Shown here piece after piece: positions 44,813 through 53,199 of a stretch of DNA of 64,000 bases. A program made the translations under genes and the position numbers. Within the stretch, counting starts at the first letter, position 1. Each line of letters opens with the position of its first letter. Source of the stretch: an uncultured Nitrospira sp. (GTDB lineage: Bacteria; Nitrospirota; Nitrospiria; Nitrospirales; Nitrospiraceae); NCBI GenBank assembly GCA_902500825.1, contig CABVRX010000005.1:102052-166051 (forward strand), read 5' to 3'. The notes under the pieces are model-generated. The model saw only the letters and a program-made list of their open reading frames with translations, did not search any database and was not told the DNA's origin.

Positions 44813-45547
44813 TTATCGTTTGGATTGTGAAGACCGAATAAACTTACGATACACCACGGGCATGAGAAATAGCAGGCCCAGCAGCGTGAACGCGAGGAGG
44901 AGCCGAGGAGAAGCCAATTCGGCGAGCGAATTGATCGTGCTCAGTTGACGTCCGGCGAAGGTGTAGGCGAGGCTGCCCGGGATAATGCCGAGTGCTGTCG
45001 CGGCGACGTACGTCCCTACGCGCACTCTCGTCAACCCGGAGAGCAGGTTCACCAGGAAAAAGGGGAACAGCGGGATGAGTCGCAACGTGAGAAGATAATT
45101 GAAGGCGTTCCGGGTAAATCCTTCCTGAAAAACCGCGAGCCGATCGCCGAATCGTCGTTCAACCCAGCCGCGAAACAGATACCGAGCGGCCAGAAACGCC
45201 AGTGTCGCTCCTGTCGTGGCTCCGATATTCACATAGAGCGCGGCCCATACACTCCCGAAAAGGAACCCTCCGGTCAGCGTCATCAGGGTCGCTCCCGGCA
45301 GCGAGAAGGCTGTTTGGGCGACATAGGTCAGGATGAATAACGCCACAGCCGATATGTAATGCTCTTCGGTAAAGGCGAAGAGTTTGTCCCGGTTGGCCTT
45401 GAGCACGTCGAGCGAGACATAGGCCATGAGGTCGAAAAAATAAAAGGCGCCGATCACGGCCAGAATGACGACTGCGAGGATGACCTTCCCTTTGCTTGAG
45501 GCCTGGCGCTGCACATCGGGCGTAAGAATCTGCTCCTCAGATGACAT
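44813..45547 (-). CDS. TVP38/TMEM64 (DedA-like/VTT) family membrane protein
   Basis: A 244-residue inner membrane protein with about six helices. The VTT-domain signatures are seen in SLPGATLMTLTGGFLFGSVWG-type sequence (ALPGATLMTL region), FNYLLTLRLIPLFPFFLVN and GIIPGSLAYTFAGRQL. Members are probably lipid scramblase-type proteins. It is 54 bp upstream of the pentahaem cytochrome gene on the same strand and diverges from the FGE-like membrane protein gene. Confidence 0.88.
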   Translation of the reverse strand: MSSEEQILTPDVQRQASSKGKVILAVVILAVIGAFYFFDLMAYVSLDVLKANRDKLFAFTEEHYISAVALFILTYVAQTAFSLPGATLMTLTGGFLFGSVWAALYVNIGATTGATLAFLAARYLFRGWVERRFGDRLAVFQEGFTRNAFNYLLTLRLIPLFPFFLVNLLSGLTRVRVGTYVAATALGIIPGSLAYTFAGRQLSTINSLAELASPRLLLAFTLLGLLFLMPVVYRKFIRSSQSKR

Positions 45548-45583
45548 TGCAACCCTCTGTCTGACTCCGTACAGTAATTCGCA

Positions 45584-46879
45584 ATGATGTTAGGAGACTC
45601 ACCGATCGTGAAGCGCGTCCTGTTGGTGGCGGCGAGTCTCCTGCTGAGCTATCTTCTCGCGTCCATCACGTTGATGATCCGCTGGATGAATTTTTGGATC
45701 CGCGGGTCCTACTTTGTGTCCTATCAAGCTATTTTCTTGATCACGCTCATGATCTTTCTGCTGTGGTGGCTGCGTCGTCATCATACTGGACCGCTTCCCG
45801 TTTCCTCAACCATCCTGTACTCGATCATCGTCGGATATGTATCGGGGCTGATTGCGATGACGCTGTATCCCATTGCTCAACCCGATGGGCTTCAGCAGGT
45901 GGCTATGGGCCTCCGGTTTTCCACGCCTGAAGCCGTTGCAGCGTTCTTGTGGTTCCCCGTTCGGATGCTGGCCTGGCTGTTCGGCGGCATCGCCGGCATA
46001 GTCATGTTCGCCATGAGTCGACGCTTCAAGTTTCTCGCCCTCGCGGCACTCACAGTATTCCTGTTGAATCCGATGACCGGAAGGGCACAGGAGGAATCAC
46101 CCTATGAGCGCGTCGCCGCGCTCGCTCACGGTTCCCCCATGATACCCGTCGGTGAAGGCTTTTTTTTCATGGGGACTGCCAGAACCGGCCACGACCCATA
46201 CAGCCTCGATCTTCCTTACGACGACACCGAACAACCGCAACGCCGCGTATGGCTGGATCGGTTCGAGATCGATCGCGACGAGGTCGGTCTTGGAGAATTT
46301 CTCCTGTGGCTGAACCAACAGCAACATTCCATTCCGACAGACCTTCGCAAACTGATCGACCACATGATGACCGTCCATGCCGTGCCGCCGGACACCCTCT
46401 CCCGCTGGCCGGCACTCTATGTTACCTGGGCCGAGGCCTCGAACTTTTGTCGTGCACAGAACAAACGTCTCCCGACCGAAGCCGAGTGGGAAAAGGCCGC
46501 CCGGGGAGAGAAGGGGTATCTCTTTCCTTGGGGTCACAAACCTCCGGCAGCGGGATTGGCTGTGTTCGGACAGTACCATGTCCACGAAATACCTATCGTG
46601 GCTTCTGTTGAACGCGGAGAGGAGGGCCGCAGTCCCTACGGCCTGCATCACATGGCGGGGAATGCCGCCGAATGGGTCGAAGATTGGTTTGGGATCGATT
46701 ACTATGCGACCATGCCTGATCGTAACCCACGGGGAGCAGGTCAAAGCCGTTATAAAGTGGTACGGGGTGGATCGTGGAAGAGCGCTCCGCCGTTGCTGCG
46801 AACGGCGACGCGAAGCGGCGCTGCCCCGGAACAGCGAGCTTCGACCATCGGGTTTCGCTGTGCCAAGACGATCCGGTAG
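45584..46879 (+). CDS. Membrane-anchored FGE-sulfatase-domain protein
   Basis: A 431-residue protein. Residues 1-165 carry four or five hydrophobic helices (VLLVAASLLLSYLLASITLM, ISYQAIFLITLMIFLLWWL, YSIIVGYVSGLIAMTLYP, FLALAALTVFLL). Residues 185-431 are a SUMF1-like domain: PVGEGFFFMGTA, YVTWAEASNFC, RLPTEAEWEKAARGEKGY, GNAAEWVEDWFG and final GFRCAKT. The usual catalytic Cys pair is missing here too. GTG 45608 with TAGGAG 11 nt upstream is an alternative start. The combination of membrane part and FGE-like domain is unusual. A small hypothetical gene follows 19 bp downstream. Confidence 0.85.
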   Translation: MMLGDSPIVKRVLLVAASLLLSYLLASITLMIRWMNFWIRGSYFVSYQAIFLITLMIFLLWWLRRHHTGPLPVSSTILYSIIVGYVSGLIAMTLYPIAQPDGLQQVAMGLRFSTPEAVAAFLWFPVRMLAWLFGGIAGIVMFAMSRRFKFLALAALTVFLLNPMTGRAQEESPYERVAALAHGSPMIPVGEGFFFMGTARTGHDPYSLDLPYDDTEQPQRRVWLDRFEIDRDEVGLGEFLLWLNQQQHSIPTDLRKLIDHMMTVHAVPPDTLSRWPALYVTWAEASNFCRAQNKRLPTEAEWEKAARGEKGYLFPWGHKPPAAGLAVFGQYHVHEIPIVASVERGEEGRSPYGLHHMAGNAAEWVEDWFGIDYYATMPDRNPRGAGQSRYKVVRGGSWKSAPPLLRTATRSGAAPEQRASTIGFRCAKTIR

Positions 46880-46898
46880 CGGAGGATAGAGCTGCCTT

Positions 46899-47579
46899 AT
46901 GAAGACGCTGATGATGATGGGATATCTTGTGTGCGCCCTAGCTGCGACGGATCTTGCCTCAAACGCCACGCCTTCTCTGGGCGCAGTGGCCAGCACGAAC
47001 GACGAGACCGGTTGGAAGCTCTATACGAACGACCGCTTCGGGTTTTCCGTCCGTTATCCGGACGACTGGCGCCTTGGCAACCCGCTGCCGGGCGGAATCG
47101 GAGTGACACTGTTCCCGTCGATCGAGCACAGCCTGGTCGCATTATCCGGCCACATGAATGTGGTCAGCGGCAGCAGCCAGGACGGACGACAGACCCTTGA
47201 AGAATTCGCCGCGTCACACCGGCGCGTCATTACACAGCTTTACGACAAGAAGAAGATTCGAATCACTTGGCAAAAGGATGCGAACACCGCTCTGGCTGGA
47301 TTTCCGGCGAAGCGCCTGACCTTCACCTATCAGGACGACCGGCGCAATGCGATACGAGAGGTTCACATTTTTTCATTGGGGCGCAACGAAGGGCGCGGTG
47401 TGCGGATTAAAATGCCCGTCGATCGCACAATCCAGTTGATGCCGACGATCACACAGATGCTGAAATCCTATGAGGCGGGAAGAGATCAGAATGCCGTGAG
47501 CCCGCTGGTGCCGAAAGAGAAAGATCAAGGTTTAGGGGGCCAGTCCGATACGCCCGGTAACCGCACGAGCCCGCACTGA
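46899..47579 (+). CDS. Hypothetical exported protein, PsbP/DUF1795-like
   Basis: A 226-residue protein with a signal peptide (residues 1-25). The mature part begins with LYTNDRFGFSVRYPDDWRLG, the typical opening of PsbP-like and related domains, and continues with SVLALSG-like and IREVHIFSLGRNEGRG strands. Function unknown. It follows the membrane FGE-like gene on the same strand by 19 bp, so the two are probably co-transcribed. Confidence 0.7.
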   Translation: MKTLMMMGYLVCALAATDLASNATPSLGAVASTNDETGWKLYTNDRFGFSVRYPDDWRLGNPLPGGIGVTLFPSIEHSLVALSGHMNVVSGSSQDGRQTLEEFAASHRRVITQLYDKKKIRITWQKDANTALAGFPAKRLTFTYQDDRRNAIREVHIFSLGRNEGRGVRIKMPVDRTIQLMPTITQMLKSYEAGRDQNAVSPLVPKEKDQGLGGQSDTPGNRTSPH

Positions 47580-47605
47580 GGAGCTTCGTCAGCACCAGCA
47601 CTTCT

Positions 47606-48012
47606 TCATCCCTCGCTCGACATGTGCTTTTCCACCCAACGAATGACTCCTCGCGCTATGACGACGGCCCGGTCGTAATCTTCGCGCGTCACCGCCTCGG
47701 CGAGGCTGGGATATCGCGTCTCCACGGCAAAGCGAGTCAGTCGGGCCGCTCCGCGATGGATGTCGGAATCTCCTGCCCGCTCCGCTGAAGCACCGTGACC
47801 AACTCCGCCAAATCATGCACGAAGGGAAATACGACGCCGCGAAACAGGAGCAGGGCTTTGAGCGCCTTTTCCGCTGCCTGCTGCGCATCAAAGCAGAGAT
47901 CTTCAAGGTAGATGCCGGGAAGGTTGATGTCGGCGGTGGCTCTGGCGAGATTGCTTTTGGCTCGGTTCAACCACTCGATCGGATCGTCCGGTGGACGGCG
48001 CTCAGGCGGCAT
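47606..48012 (-). pseudogene. HEPN-domain partner of the MNT protein, frameshifted
   Basis: The frame from ATG 48012 encodes the start of a HEPN domain (WLNRAKSNLARATADI, DAQQAAEKALKALLLF, FVHDLAELV) but stops at TGA 47737 after 91 residues. In the other frame the C-terminal part continues: RLTRFAVETRYPSLAEAV, then REDYDRAVVIARGVIRWVEK to TGA 47606. A one-base indel near 47745-47755 (CGGAGCGGCCCGAC) restores the expected fold of about 135 residues. It overlaps the MNT gene by 11 bp, the usual order of MNT-HEPN toxin-antitoxin pairs. Sequencing error remains possible. Confidence 0.75.
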
Positions 48013-48331
48013 AGACGACCTTGCCCTCGCGAACCGCCGGATAGATGACTAGGGCCGCACGATCCTTGTACCGTTCGATTTCCTCCGGCGTCACCACAAT
48101 CACATCCACTGCCTGTCCAACACCGATGAGGTTCATGTAGATGTCTTCAACGAGGTGACCGCGATGGAACTGTCCTCGCTTGACCACCAGGAGGTCCACA
48201 TCGCTGTGAGGCCCCATCTCGCCACGGGCAGCAGAGCCGAACATGATAATCTTGTCCGGCTTGGCCACGGCGACGATCCGCTGCACGATCCGCTGCAATG
48301 TCGCTTCATCCACCGAGCGTTGATTCTTCAT
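48002..48331 (-). CDS. MNT-family minimal nucleotidyltransferase (antitoxin of the HEPN pair)
   Basis: A 109-residue protein with the nucleotidyltransferase active site in the form GSAARGEMGPHSDVDLLVV, i.e. GS-x10-DxD. Members pair with HEPN RNases and can AMPylate them. The C-terminal sequence AVDVIVVTPEEIERYKDRA is also usual. ATG 48331 has AAGGGG directly upstream, preferred to the ATG at 48358. The downstream HEPN gene is broken, so the module may be non-functional. Confidence 0.85.
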   Translation of the reverse strand: MKNQRSVDEATLQRIVQRIVAVAKPDKIIMFGSAARGEMGPHSDVDLLVVKRGQFHRGHLVEDIYMNLIGVGQAVDVIVVTPEEIERYKDRAALVIYPAVREGKVVYAA

Positions 48332-48499
48332 ATCCCCTTCGTAAAGCCGAGAGCCCATCGCATGCCAGATCCCGTGGGCTTACCGTTCACTGGGCATTGT
48401 ACCTGGACCGCCCGTTCAAGGCCATGCTACTTCACACTTCGAACAGCTTCAGCACTTCGTCGCCGTAGAAGTAACGCCTAAATCAGGCTATACGACCGC

Positions 48500-50893
48500 T
48501 TACAAACCTCTCTGAATCGATGGTTGATACAGATACTTCTGAAATCCCACGAAGACTTTGCCAATCTCTTCGGGCTGGCCGAGATCCGCAACAGCGTCGG
48601 CGATGGCGTTGTGGTACTTAAGCTTAAGCAGCGGCGAGAGCTTCTCTTGCGCGAGTTCCTCTACCCCCACATTCACGTATTGAGCGAGAACAAAGTCCAG
48701 AAAGGCTTGCTGCTTGCGGTTGAAGTGAGCGCTGATCTCCAGTTTTGCTCTAGCCGCCCGCTCCTCGCGCGTGAGTGGGGCAAGAGCATAAGCCACATGA
48801 GCCAGCACGTCGAAGAGGTCGCTGTTCTCAGCGTCGATGATCCGTTGCATTTCGGTCATCTGTTCATGCCCAAAGCCTTTCTCTGCCAAGCCTTGTAACA
48901 GTGTGGCTCGCGTATCGGGCAGACTCCAGATAGCTCGAAGTTCTGCTTCGTTCTTGAAGAACTCCGGGAGTTTGCCGAACAGCATTTCCAAGAATTGCTG
49001 CGCCGACATAGGCGCGCCGTCCGGATGCCAAAAGGTCGTTACCATCATGTGCTGAATGGTCCGGGCTTTTCCGTCGGCCAACTTGACCTTGATCTTGGTA
49101 TATCGTCTTGGTGGTTCACTAATGCGTCCTGCGCCTCCATGACGGCTTTCTTTTGGCTCATACGGTCTGACAGGTGGCTCCGGATCGATCGGCTCACCAT
49201 CCCATTCGGGGTCGCTGAAGTGATGATGGGCCTTTACGAAGTCATAGATCGTGAAATAATCCTTGCCGTCGTAGAGCCTGGTGCCGCGTCCGATAATCTG
49301 CTTGAACTCGATCATGGAGTTGATCGGACGCATCAGAACGATGTTGCGGATGTTGCGAGCATCGACACCGGTCGAGAGTTTTTGCGAGGTCGTCAGGATC
49401 GTCGGGATGGTCTTCTCGTTGTCCTGAAAATCGCGGAGGTGCTGCTCGCCGAGTTCGCCGTCGTTGGCCGTCACCCGCTGACAGTAGTTGGGGTCGGTGC
49501 TTCCCTTCATCTGATTGATGAGGTCGCGCACGGCTAGCGCATGGTCCTGGGTGGCGCAAAAGACCAACGTCTTCTCCTGCTGGTTGATCTGATTTATGAA
49601 GATCTCGACCCGCTTCTTTTCTCGTTCCTTGATCTCAATGATCTTGTTAAAGTCCGCTTCGGTGTAGCGCTTGCCGTATTCAACTGCACCTTCCATCACC
49701 CGGTCGTCCGGCGTGTAGACATAATCATCGAGTGTCGTGGAGATCTGCTTCACCTTGAACGGCGTGAGGAAGCCGTCATTGATGCCGTCCTTCAACGAAT
49801 AGATATAGACCGGCTCGCCGAAATAGGCGTAGGTGTCCACGTTGTCTTTGCGCTTGGGCGTGGCGGTCAGCCCGAGCTGCACGGCCGGGGCAAAGTATTC
49901 AAGAATGCCGCGCCAGTTACTCTCATCGTTTGCGCCGCCGCGATGACACTCGTCAATGACGATGAAGTCGAAGAAGTCCGGCGGATACTCGCCGAAATAG
50001 GGTGTGTCCCCTGGTCCACTCATGAAGGTTTGGAAGATGGTGAAGAAGAGGCTCCCGTTCTTCGGCACCTTGCCCTTCTTTCGAATATCATCCGGCTCAA
50101 TCCGCACCAGCGCATCTTCCGGAAAGGCGGAAAAGGCGTTGTATGCCTGATCGGCGAGGATGTTCCGGTCGGCCAGAAACAGAATTCGCGGACGGCGGAG
50201 ATGCAATGGAGAATGGACAGTGGACAATTGAGAACGGGCCTTCCCTTCCGAAGCGGATTCATTGTCCATTGTCAATTGTGCACTGCCCAGGTTCCAACGG
50301 CTGTGAAAGAGCTTCCAGGCAATCTGAAAGGCGATGAAGGTCTTACCCGTGCCGGTGGCGAGGGTGAGCAGGATGCGAGGCTCGCCCTCCGCTACGGCCT
50401 GCATCACCCGCTCGACTGCAAGGTCCTGATAGTAGCGGCTGGGGTGCGACCCACCCTTATCTTCGAACGGCACAGCGGAAAAGCGATCGCGCCAGGCATT
50501 CTGTTTCGCGAAGGTCAGGTTCCAGAGTGCCTCTGGGCCTGGATAGTGAGCAACTTCGTCTTCCTTGCCGGTTTCCATGTCGATGCCATAGATACCTTGC
50601 CCATTGGTGGCATAGGTGAAACGAATGGCCAGCTTGGTCGCATAGTCCTTTGCCTGCGCCACGCCTTCAGTCAGATGCTCATCCCAGGCTTTCGCTTCGA
50701 TAACGGCCAGCTTGTGATTGCGATAGACCAACACATAGTCGGTGATCAGCGGCTTGCTGCGCCGACCAAGACCTTCGATCCGGCCCGGCGTGATTGGGTA
50801 CTCCCGCAGAATGCGGCTACCATCGACTACACCCCACCCTGCCGCTTTCAACGCAGGATCAATGTGCTCGGCTCTGGTGTCGGCTTCGTTCAT
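48500..50893 (-). CDS. hsdR: Type I restriction enzyme R subunit (DEAD/DEAH helicase)
   Basis: A 797-residue protein with an N-terminal nuclease motif (Asp52 ... Glu66-Ala-Lys68 in VIEAKAW) and a two-lobed SF2 motor: Walker A ATGTGKT (179-185), DECHRGG, LTATPKR, and the second lobe with GRGTRLYDGKD. The gene order M-S-(RhuM)-R and size fit the EcoEI-like type I system. Residues about 203-232 are an extra segment encoded by palindromic DNA (see the repeat entry), inserted between the Walker A region and LFLADRN. The start codon overlaps the rhuM stop (ATGA). Last gene of the operon; a relic of another frame lies 16 bp beyond. Confidence 0.93.
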   Translation of the reverse strand: MNEADTRAEHIDPALKAAGWGVVDGSRILREYPITPGRIEGLGRRSKPLITDYVLVYRNHKLAVIEAKAWDEHLTEGVAQAKDYATKLAIRFTYATNGQGIYGIDMETGKEDEVAHYPGPEALWNLTFAKQNAWRDRFSAVPFEDKGGSHPSRYYQDLAVERVMQAVAEGEPRILLTLATGTGKTFIAFQIAWKLFHSRWNLGSAQLTMDNESASEGKARSQLSTVHSPLHLRRPRILFLADRNILADQAYNAFSAFPEDALVRIEPDDIRKKGKVPKNGSLFFTIFQTFMSGPGDTPYFGEYPPDFFDFIVIDECHRGGANDESNWRGILEYFAPAVQLGLTATPKRKDNVDTYAYFGEPVYIYSLKDGINDGFLTPFKVKQISTTLDDYVYTPDDRVMEGAVEYGKRYTEADFNKIIEIKEREKKRVEIFINQINQQEKTLVFCATQDHALAVRDLINQMKGSTDPNYCQRVTANDGELGEQHLRDFQDNEKTIPTILTTSQKLSTGVDARNIRNIVLMRPINSMIEFKQIIGRGTRLYDGKDYFTIYDFVKAHHHFSDPEWDGEPIDPEPPVRPYEPKESRHGGAGRISEPPRRYTKIKVKLADGKARTIQHMMVTTFWHPDGAPMSAQQFLEMLFGKLPEFFKNEAELRAIWSLPDTRATLLQGLAEKGFGHEQMTEMQRIIDAENSDLFDVLAHVAYALAPLTREERAARAKLEISAHFNRKQQAFLDFVLAQYVNVGVEELAQEKLSPLLKLKYHNAIADAVADLGQPEEIGKVFVGFQKYLYQPSIQRGL
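50198..50287. repeat. In-frame palindromic insertion within hsdR
   Basis: Contains TGGACAAT near 50222 and its complement ATTGTCCA near 50262 around a loop of about 30 bp, with several further partial copies (GAATGGACAG, CATTGTCAATTGTGCAC). The stretch is an approximate multiple of three, leaving the helicase frame open while adding about 30 non-conserved residues. The content resembles short intergenic repeats more than coding sequence. Confidence 0.6.
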
Positions 50894-51942
50894 GGCTTCG
50901 GTCGGTTGGATTTCTTTGGTGTAGGTAATTTCTTCACTTTCTCCTCAAGTTGCTTGAGCGTGTCAGCCTCCGCCTCCTGTTCGAGTTCGGCCCGGCGACG
51001 GGCGGCAAAGCGTTCATACTCCTGCTCCGCACGAGCGTCGGCCTGTTCGCGACTGACCTTGCCGGCATCGGGCAGGATGGCGCGCTCGTTCAATCGTAAG
51101 AAATCATCAAGCCGGGCCTGCCAGTTATGCAGGAAAATCTGCTTACGCCGCCGGGCCTGATCTTCGGCGAAATCGAGAAACATCACGACGATACGGTTCA
51201 GTTCGTTGATCTCGCCTTCGCGCAGATAGTTCTTGGCGACGGTCACATCGCCCTTGCGAACCACACCGCTTTTCCAGGCGGTCAGGCCCATGTTCGGCTG
51301 TGCCGCGTTCGCCCGTTCGGCAATTAACTCCGGCGCCGTCTTGCCCGTGGCGGCGAAGTGCAACTTGTTCTGAATGGTCTGAAAGAATGTCTGCGTCTCT
51401 GGCTCAGACGGAGAATAATCGGCGGCCAACGCGAGAATCTCCCGCACCCGCAGATAGACCCGGCGCTCGCTGGCGCGGATGTCACGAATGCGTTCAAGCA
51501 GCTCATCGAAGTAGTCCGTCTGGCCCTTGCCAGCCGGATTCTTGAGCCGCTCGTCGTCCATGGTGAAGCCCTTCACCAAGTACTCGCTCAATCGTGCCGT
51601 CGCCCACTGGCGGAACTGCGTGCCTCGATGGCTGCGCACGCGATAGCCGATGGCAAGGATGGCGGGCAGACTGTAGTGCTCGATTTCGCGGGCCACCTGC
51701 CGCGCTCCCTCGGATCGAACTATTCGGAATTTCCGAATAGTTGCCTCGGCAGCCAATTCGCTCTCAGCGTATATGCCTTTGAGGTGCTCGTTAACAGTCG
51801 GCACAGTGACTTGAAACAGCTCGGCGATCTGCGCCTGCGTCAGCCAGAGCGTGTCATCCTCAAAGCGGCACTGAATGCGCGTGTGGCCGTCTTCCGTTTG
51901 GTAAAGGATGATCGAAGATTGCGGTGTCAAATCCTCAGGCAT
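50890..51942 (-). CDS. RhuM-family (virulence RhuM) protein
   Basis: A 350-residue protein of the RhuM family: IILYQTEDGHTRIQCRFEDD and DTLWLTQAQIAELFQVT (a winged-helix-like start), then HYSLPAILAIGYRVRSHRGTQFRQW, which is the family hallmark. Often found inside type I restriction operons or next to Fic domains; the role is unknown. The C-terminal part (about 280-350) is charged and coiled-coil-like. Its stop overlaps the hsdR start by four bases and 9 bp separate it from hsdS. Confidence 0.88.
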   Translation of the reverse strand: MPEDLTPQSSIILYQTEDGHTRIQCRFEDDTLWLTQAQIAELFQVTVPTVNEHLKGIYAESELAAEATIRKFRIVRSEGARQVAREIEHYSLPAILAIGYRVRSHRGTQFRQWATARLSEYLVKGFTMDDERLKNPAGKGQTDYFDELLERIRDIRASERRVYLRVREILALAADYSPSEPETQTFFQTIQNKLHFAATGKTAPELIAERANAAQPNMGLTAWKSGVVRKGDVTVAKNYLREGEINELNRIVVMFLDFAEDQARRRKQIFLHNWQARLDDFLRLNERAILPDAGKVSREQADARAEQEYERFAARRRAELEQEAEADTLKQLEEKVKKLPTPKKSNRPKP

Positions 51943-51951
51943 CGTGGTTTC

Positions 51952-53199
51952 CTACAGTGCTCCGCTGAAGGCCTGGCTCAGCAGTGACTTCTTCAACTCG
52001 CTCAATGCGGCAAGCTTTTGCTGGTAGAGGGATTCGAGGCGTTGGGTTTCTTTCCTCAAAGAGCTGAGATCTGCAACAAGTTCTCCCTGCCTCTTAAGAG
52101 TCGGCAACACCACCGGCAGTTCTTCAATAAGCCCCATGTTCAATCCGGCCATAATCGCGCCTTTGGCATGCTTACCCAAAAACTCTTGAGCCAAGGGATG
52201 ATAAAGAAAGTATGCATGGAGATACTCAGGCAGGCATTTGCTTCGATCCAGAGTGATACAGCACAGGTGCTTGGTATTGATCGCTACTGGTATGTCTTCG
52301 GGCACGATTGCACATCGACCGCAAGTGCCCATGATGGTGATCAAAACATCTCCTGGGTGGACACGGTAGCGTTTAAGTTGCTGATATTTCTCGGCAGTGA
52401 TGAATCTTCCTTCGCCCCATCGAAATTCGTTTGCTACAGCGTTGTCAATTCCAAGCACAGCGATGCCAGCATCCACGAACTCGCTGTGCAAAAGCTGGCT
52501 TCCAAACGGTCCGGTACGAATAGCTCCTTTTTGTGAAGCAGCTAAATCTGCAACCGTCGTCTCCGACCATTGCGCCTTGTCTGATTCGGAAGTAAGAGCA
52601 CTAAAGACTGAAACAAACAGCGTGCGGGCGTTATGGAGATTCTGTTCGGCGTTGGCCTTGGCGCGGGCGATACCCTCAAACGCTTCATCGAGGATGCCGA
52701 CGATCCGCTGCTGCTCGGGAAGCGGGGGAAGAACGACAGGAAATTCCGTGATGTCGCGTTGATAGAGATGCGGCGTTGTAGCGCCATTCAACCGCGAATT
52801 AACGATCTGCTGAAAATAGGGACTAGACAGGCAGCGATAGAGAAATTTCGGGAGAATATCTTTCCCACTTCGGATACTTCGGATAAGGAGAAGTGAAGAG
52901 TTAATTGTGGTTCGATCCGGAAGCTCGCCAACAATACCAACTTTCCCAATCCCCGCACCATCTTTGCAGATGAGTACATCGTTTTCTTGCAGCATGATTT
53001 CTGGGCTCTCGATATATCGTTCCTCGCTGATGTGAAACGCATCACGAAAGTCCACGTAGTCACCGTAGTTGAGCGAGTGAACGGATAGGAACAGTGGACC
53101 AGTCTTTGTGTATTCCTTAGCGGTCAAGCCACGCCACCCGATGCGGCCTTTCAGTTCGGCCAACTCGCCAAGCTGTTTCCTCTGCCACCCATTTTTCAT
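51952..53199 (-). CDS. hsdS: Type I restriction-modification specificity subunit HsdS
   Basis: A 415-residue DNA-recognition subunit with two target recognition domains (about 10-150 and 205-350), each followed by a conserved helix: VVLPPLPEQQRIVGILDEAFE and VVLPTLKRQGELVADLSSL with KKSLLSQAFSG at the end. The half-subunits determine the two parts of the bipartite recognition sequence, which cannot be predicted. Starts with ATG overlapping the hsdM stop by four bases (ATGA). Confidence 0.95.
   Translation of the reverse strand: MKNGWQRKQLGELAELKGRIGWRGLTAKEYTKTGPLFLSVHSLNYGDYVDFRDAFHISEERYIESPEIMLQENDVLICKDGAGIGKVGIVGELPDRTTINSSLLLIRSIRSGKDILPKFLYRCLSSPYFQQIVNSRLNGATTPHLYQRDITEFPVVLPPLPEQQRIVGILDEAFEGIARAKANAEQNLHNARTLFVSVFSALTSESDKAQWSETTVADLAASQKGAIRTGPFGSQLLHSEFVDAGIAVLGIDNAVANEFRWGEGRFITAEKYQQLKRYRVHPGDVLITIMGTCGRCAIVPEDIPVAINTKHLCCITLDRSKCLPEYLHAYFLYHPLAQEFLGKHAKGAIMAGLNMGLIEELPVVLPTLKRQGELVADLSSLRKETQRLESLYQQKLAALSELKKSLLSQAFSGAL

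Noticed and set aside
43721..44830. Rightward frame of 369 codons
   Set aside because: Antisense to the pentahaem cytochrome gene, which carries five haem motifs.
49541..51160. Long rightward frame of 539 codons
   Set aside because: It lies antisense to hsdR and rhuM, which have full conserved motifs; its sequence has no family features.
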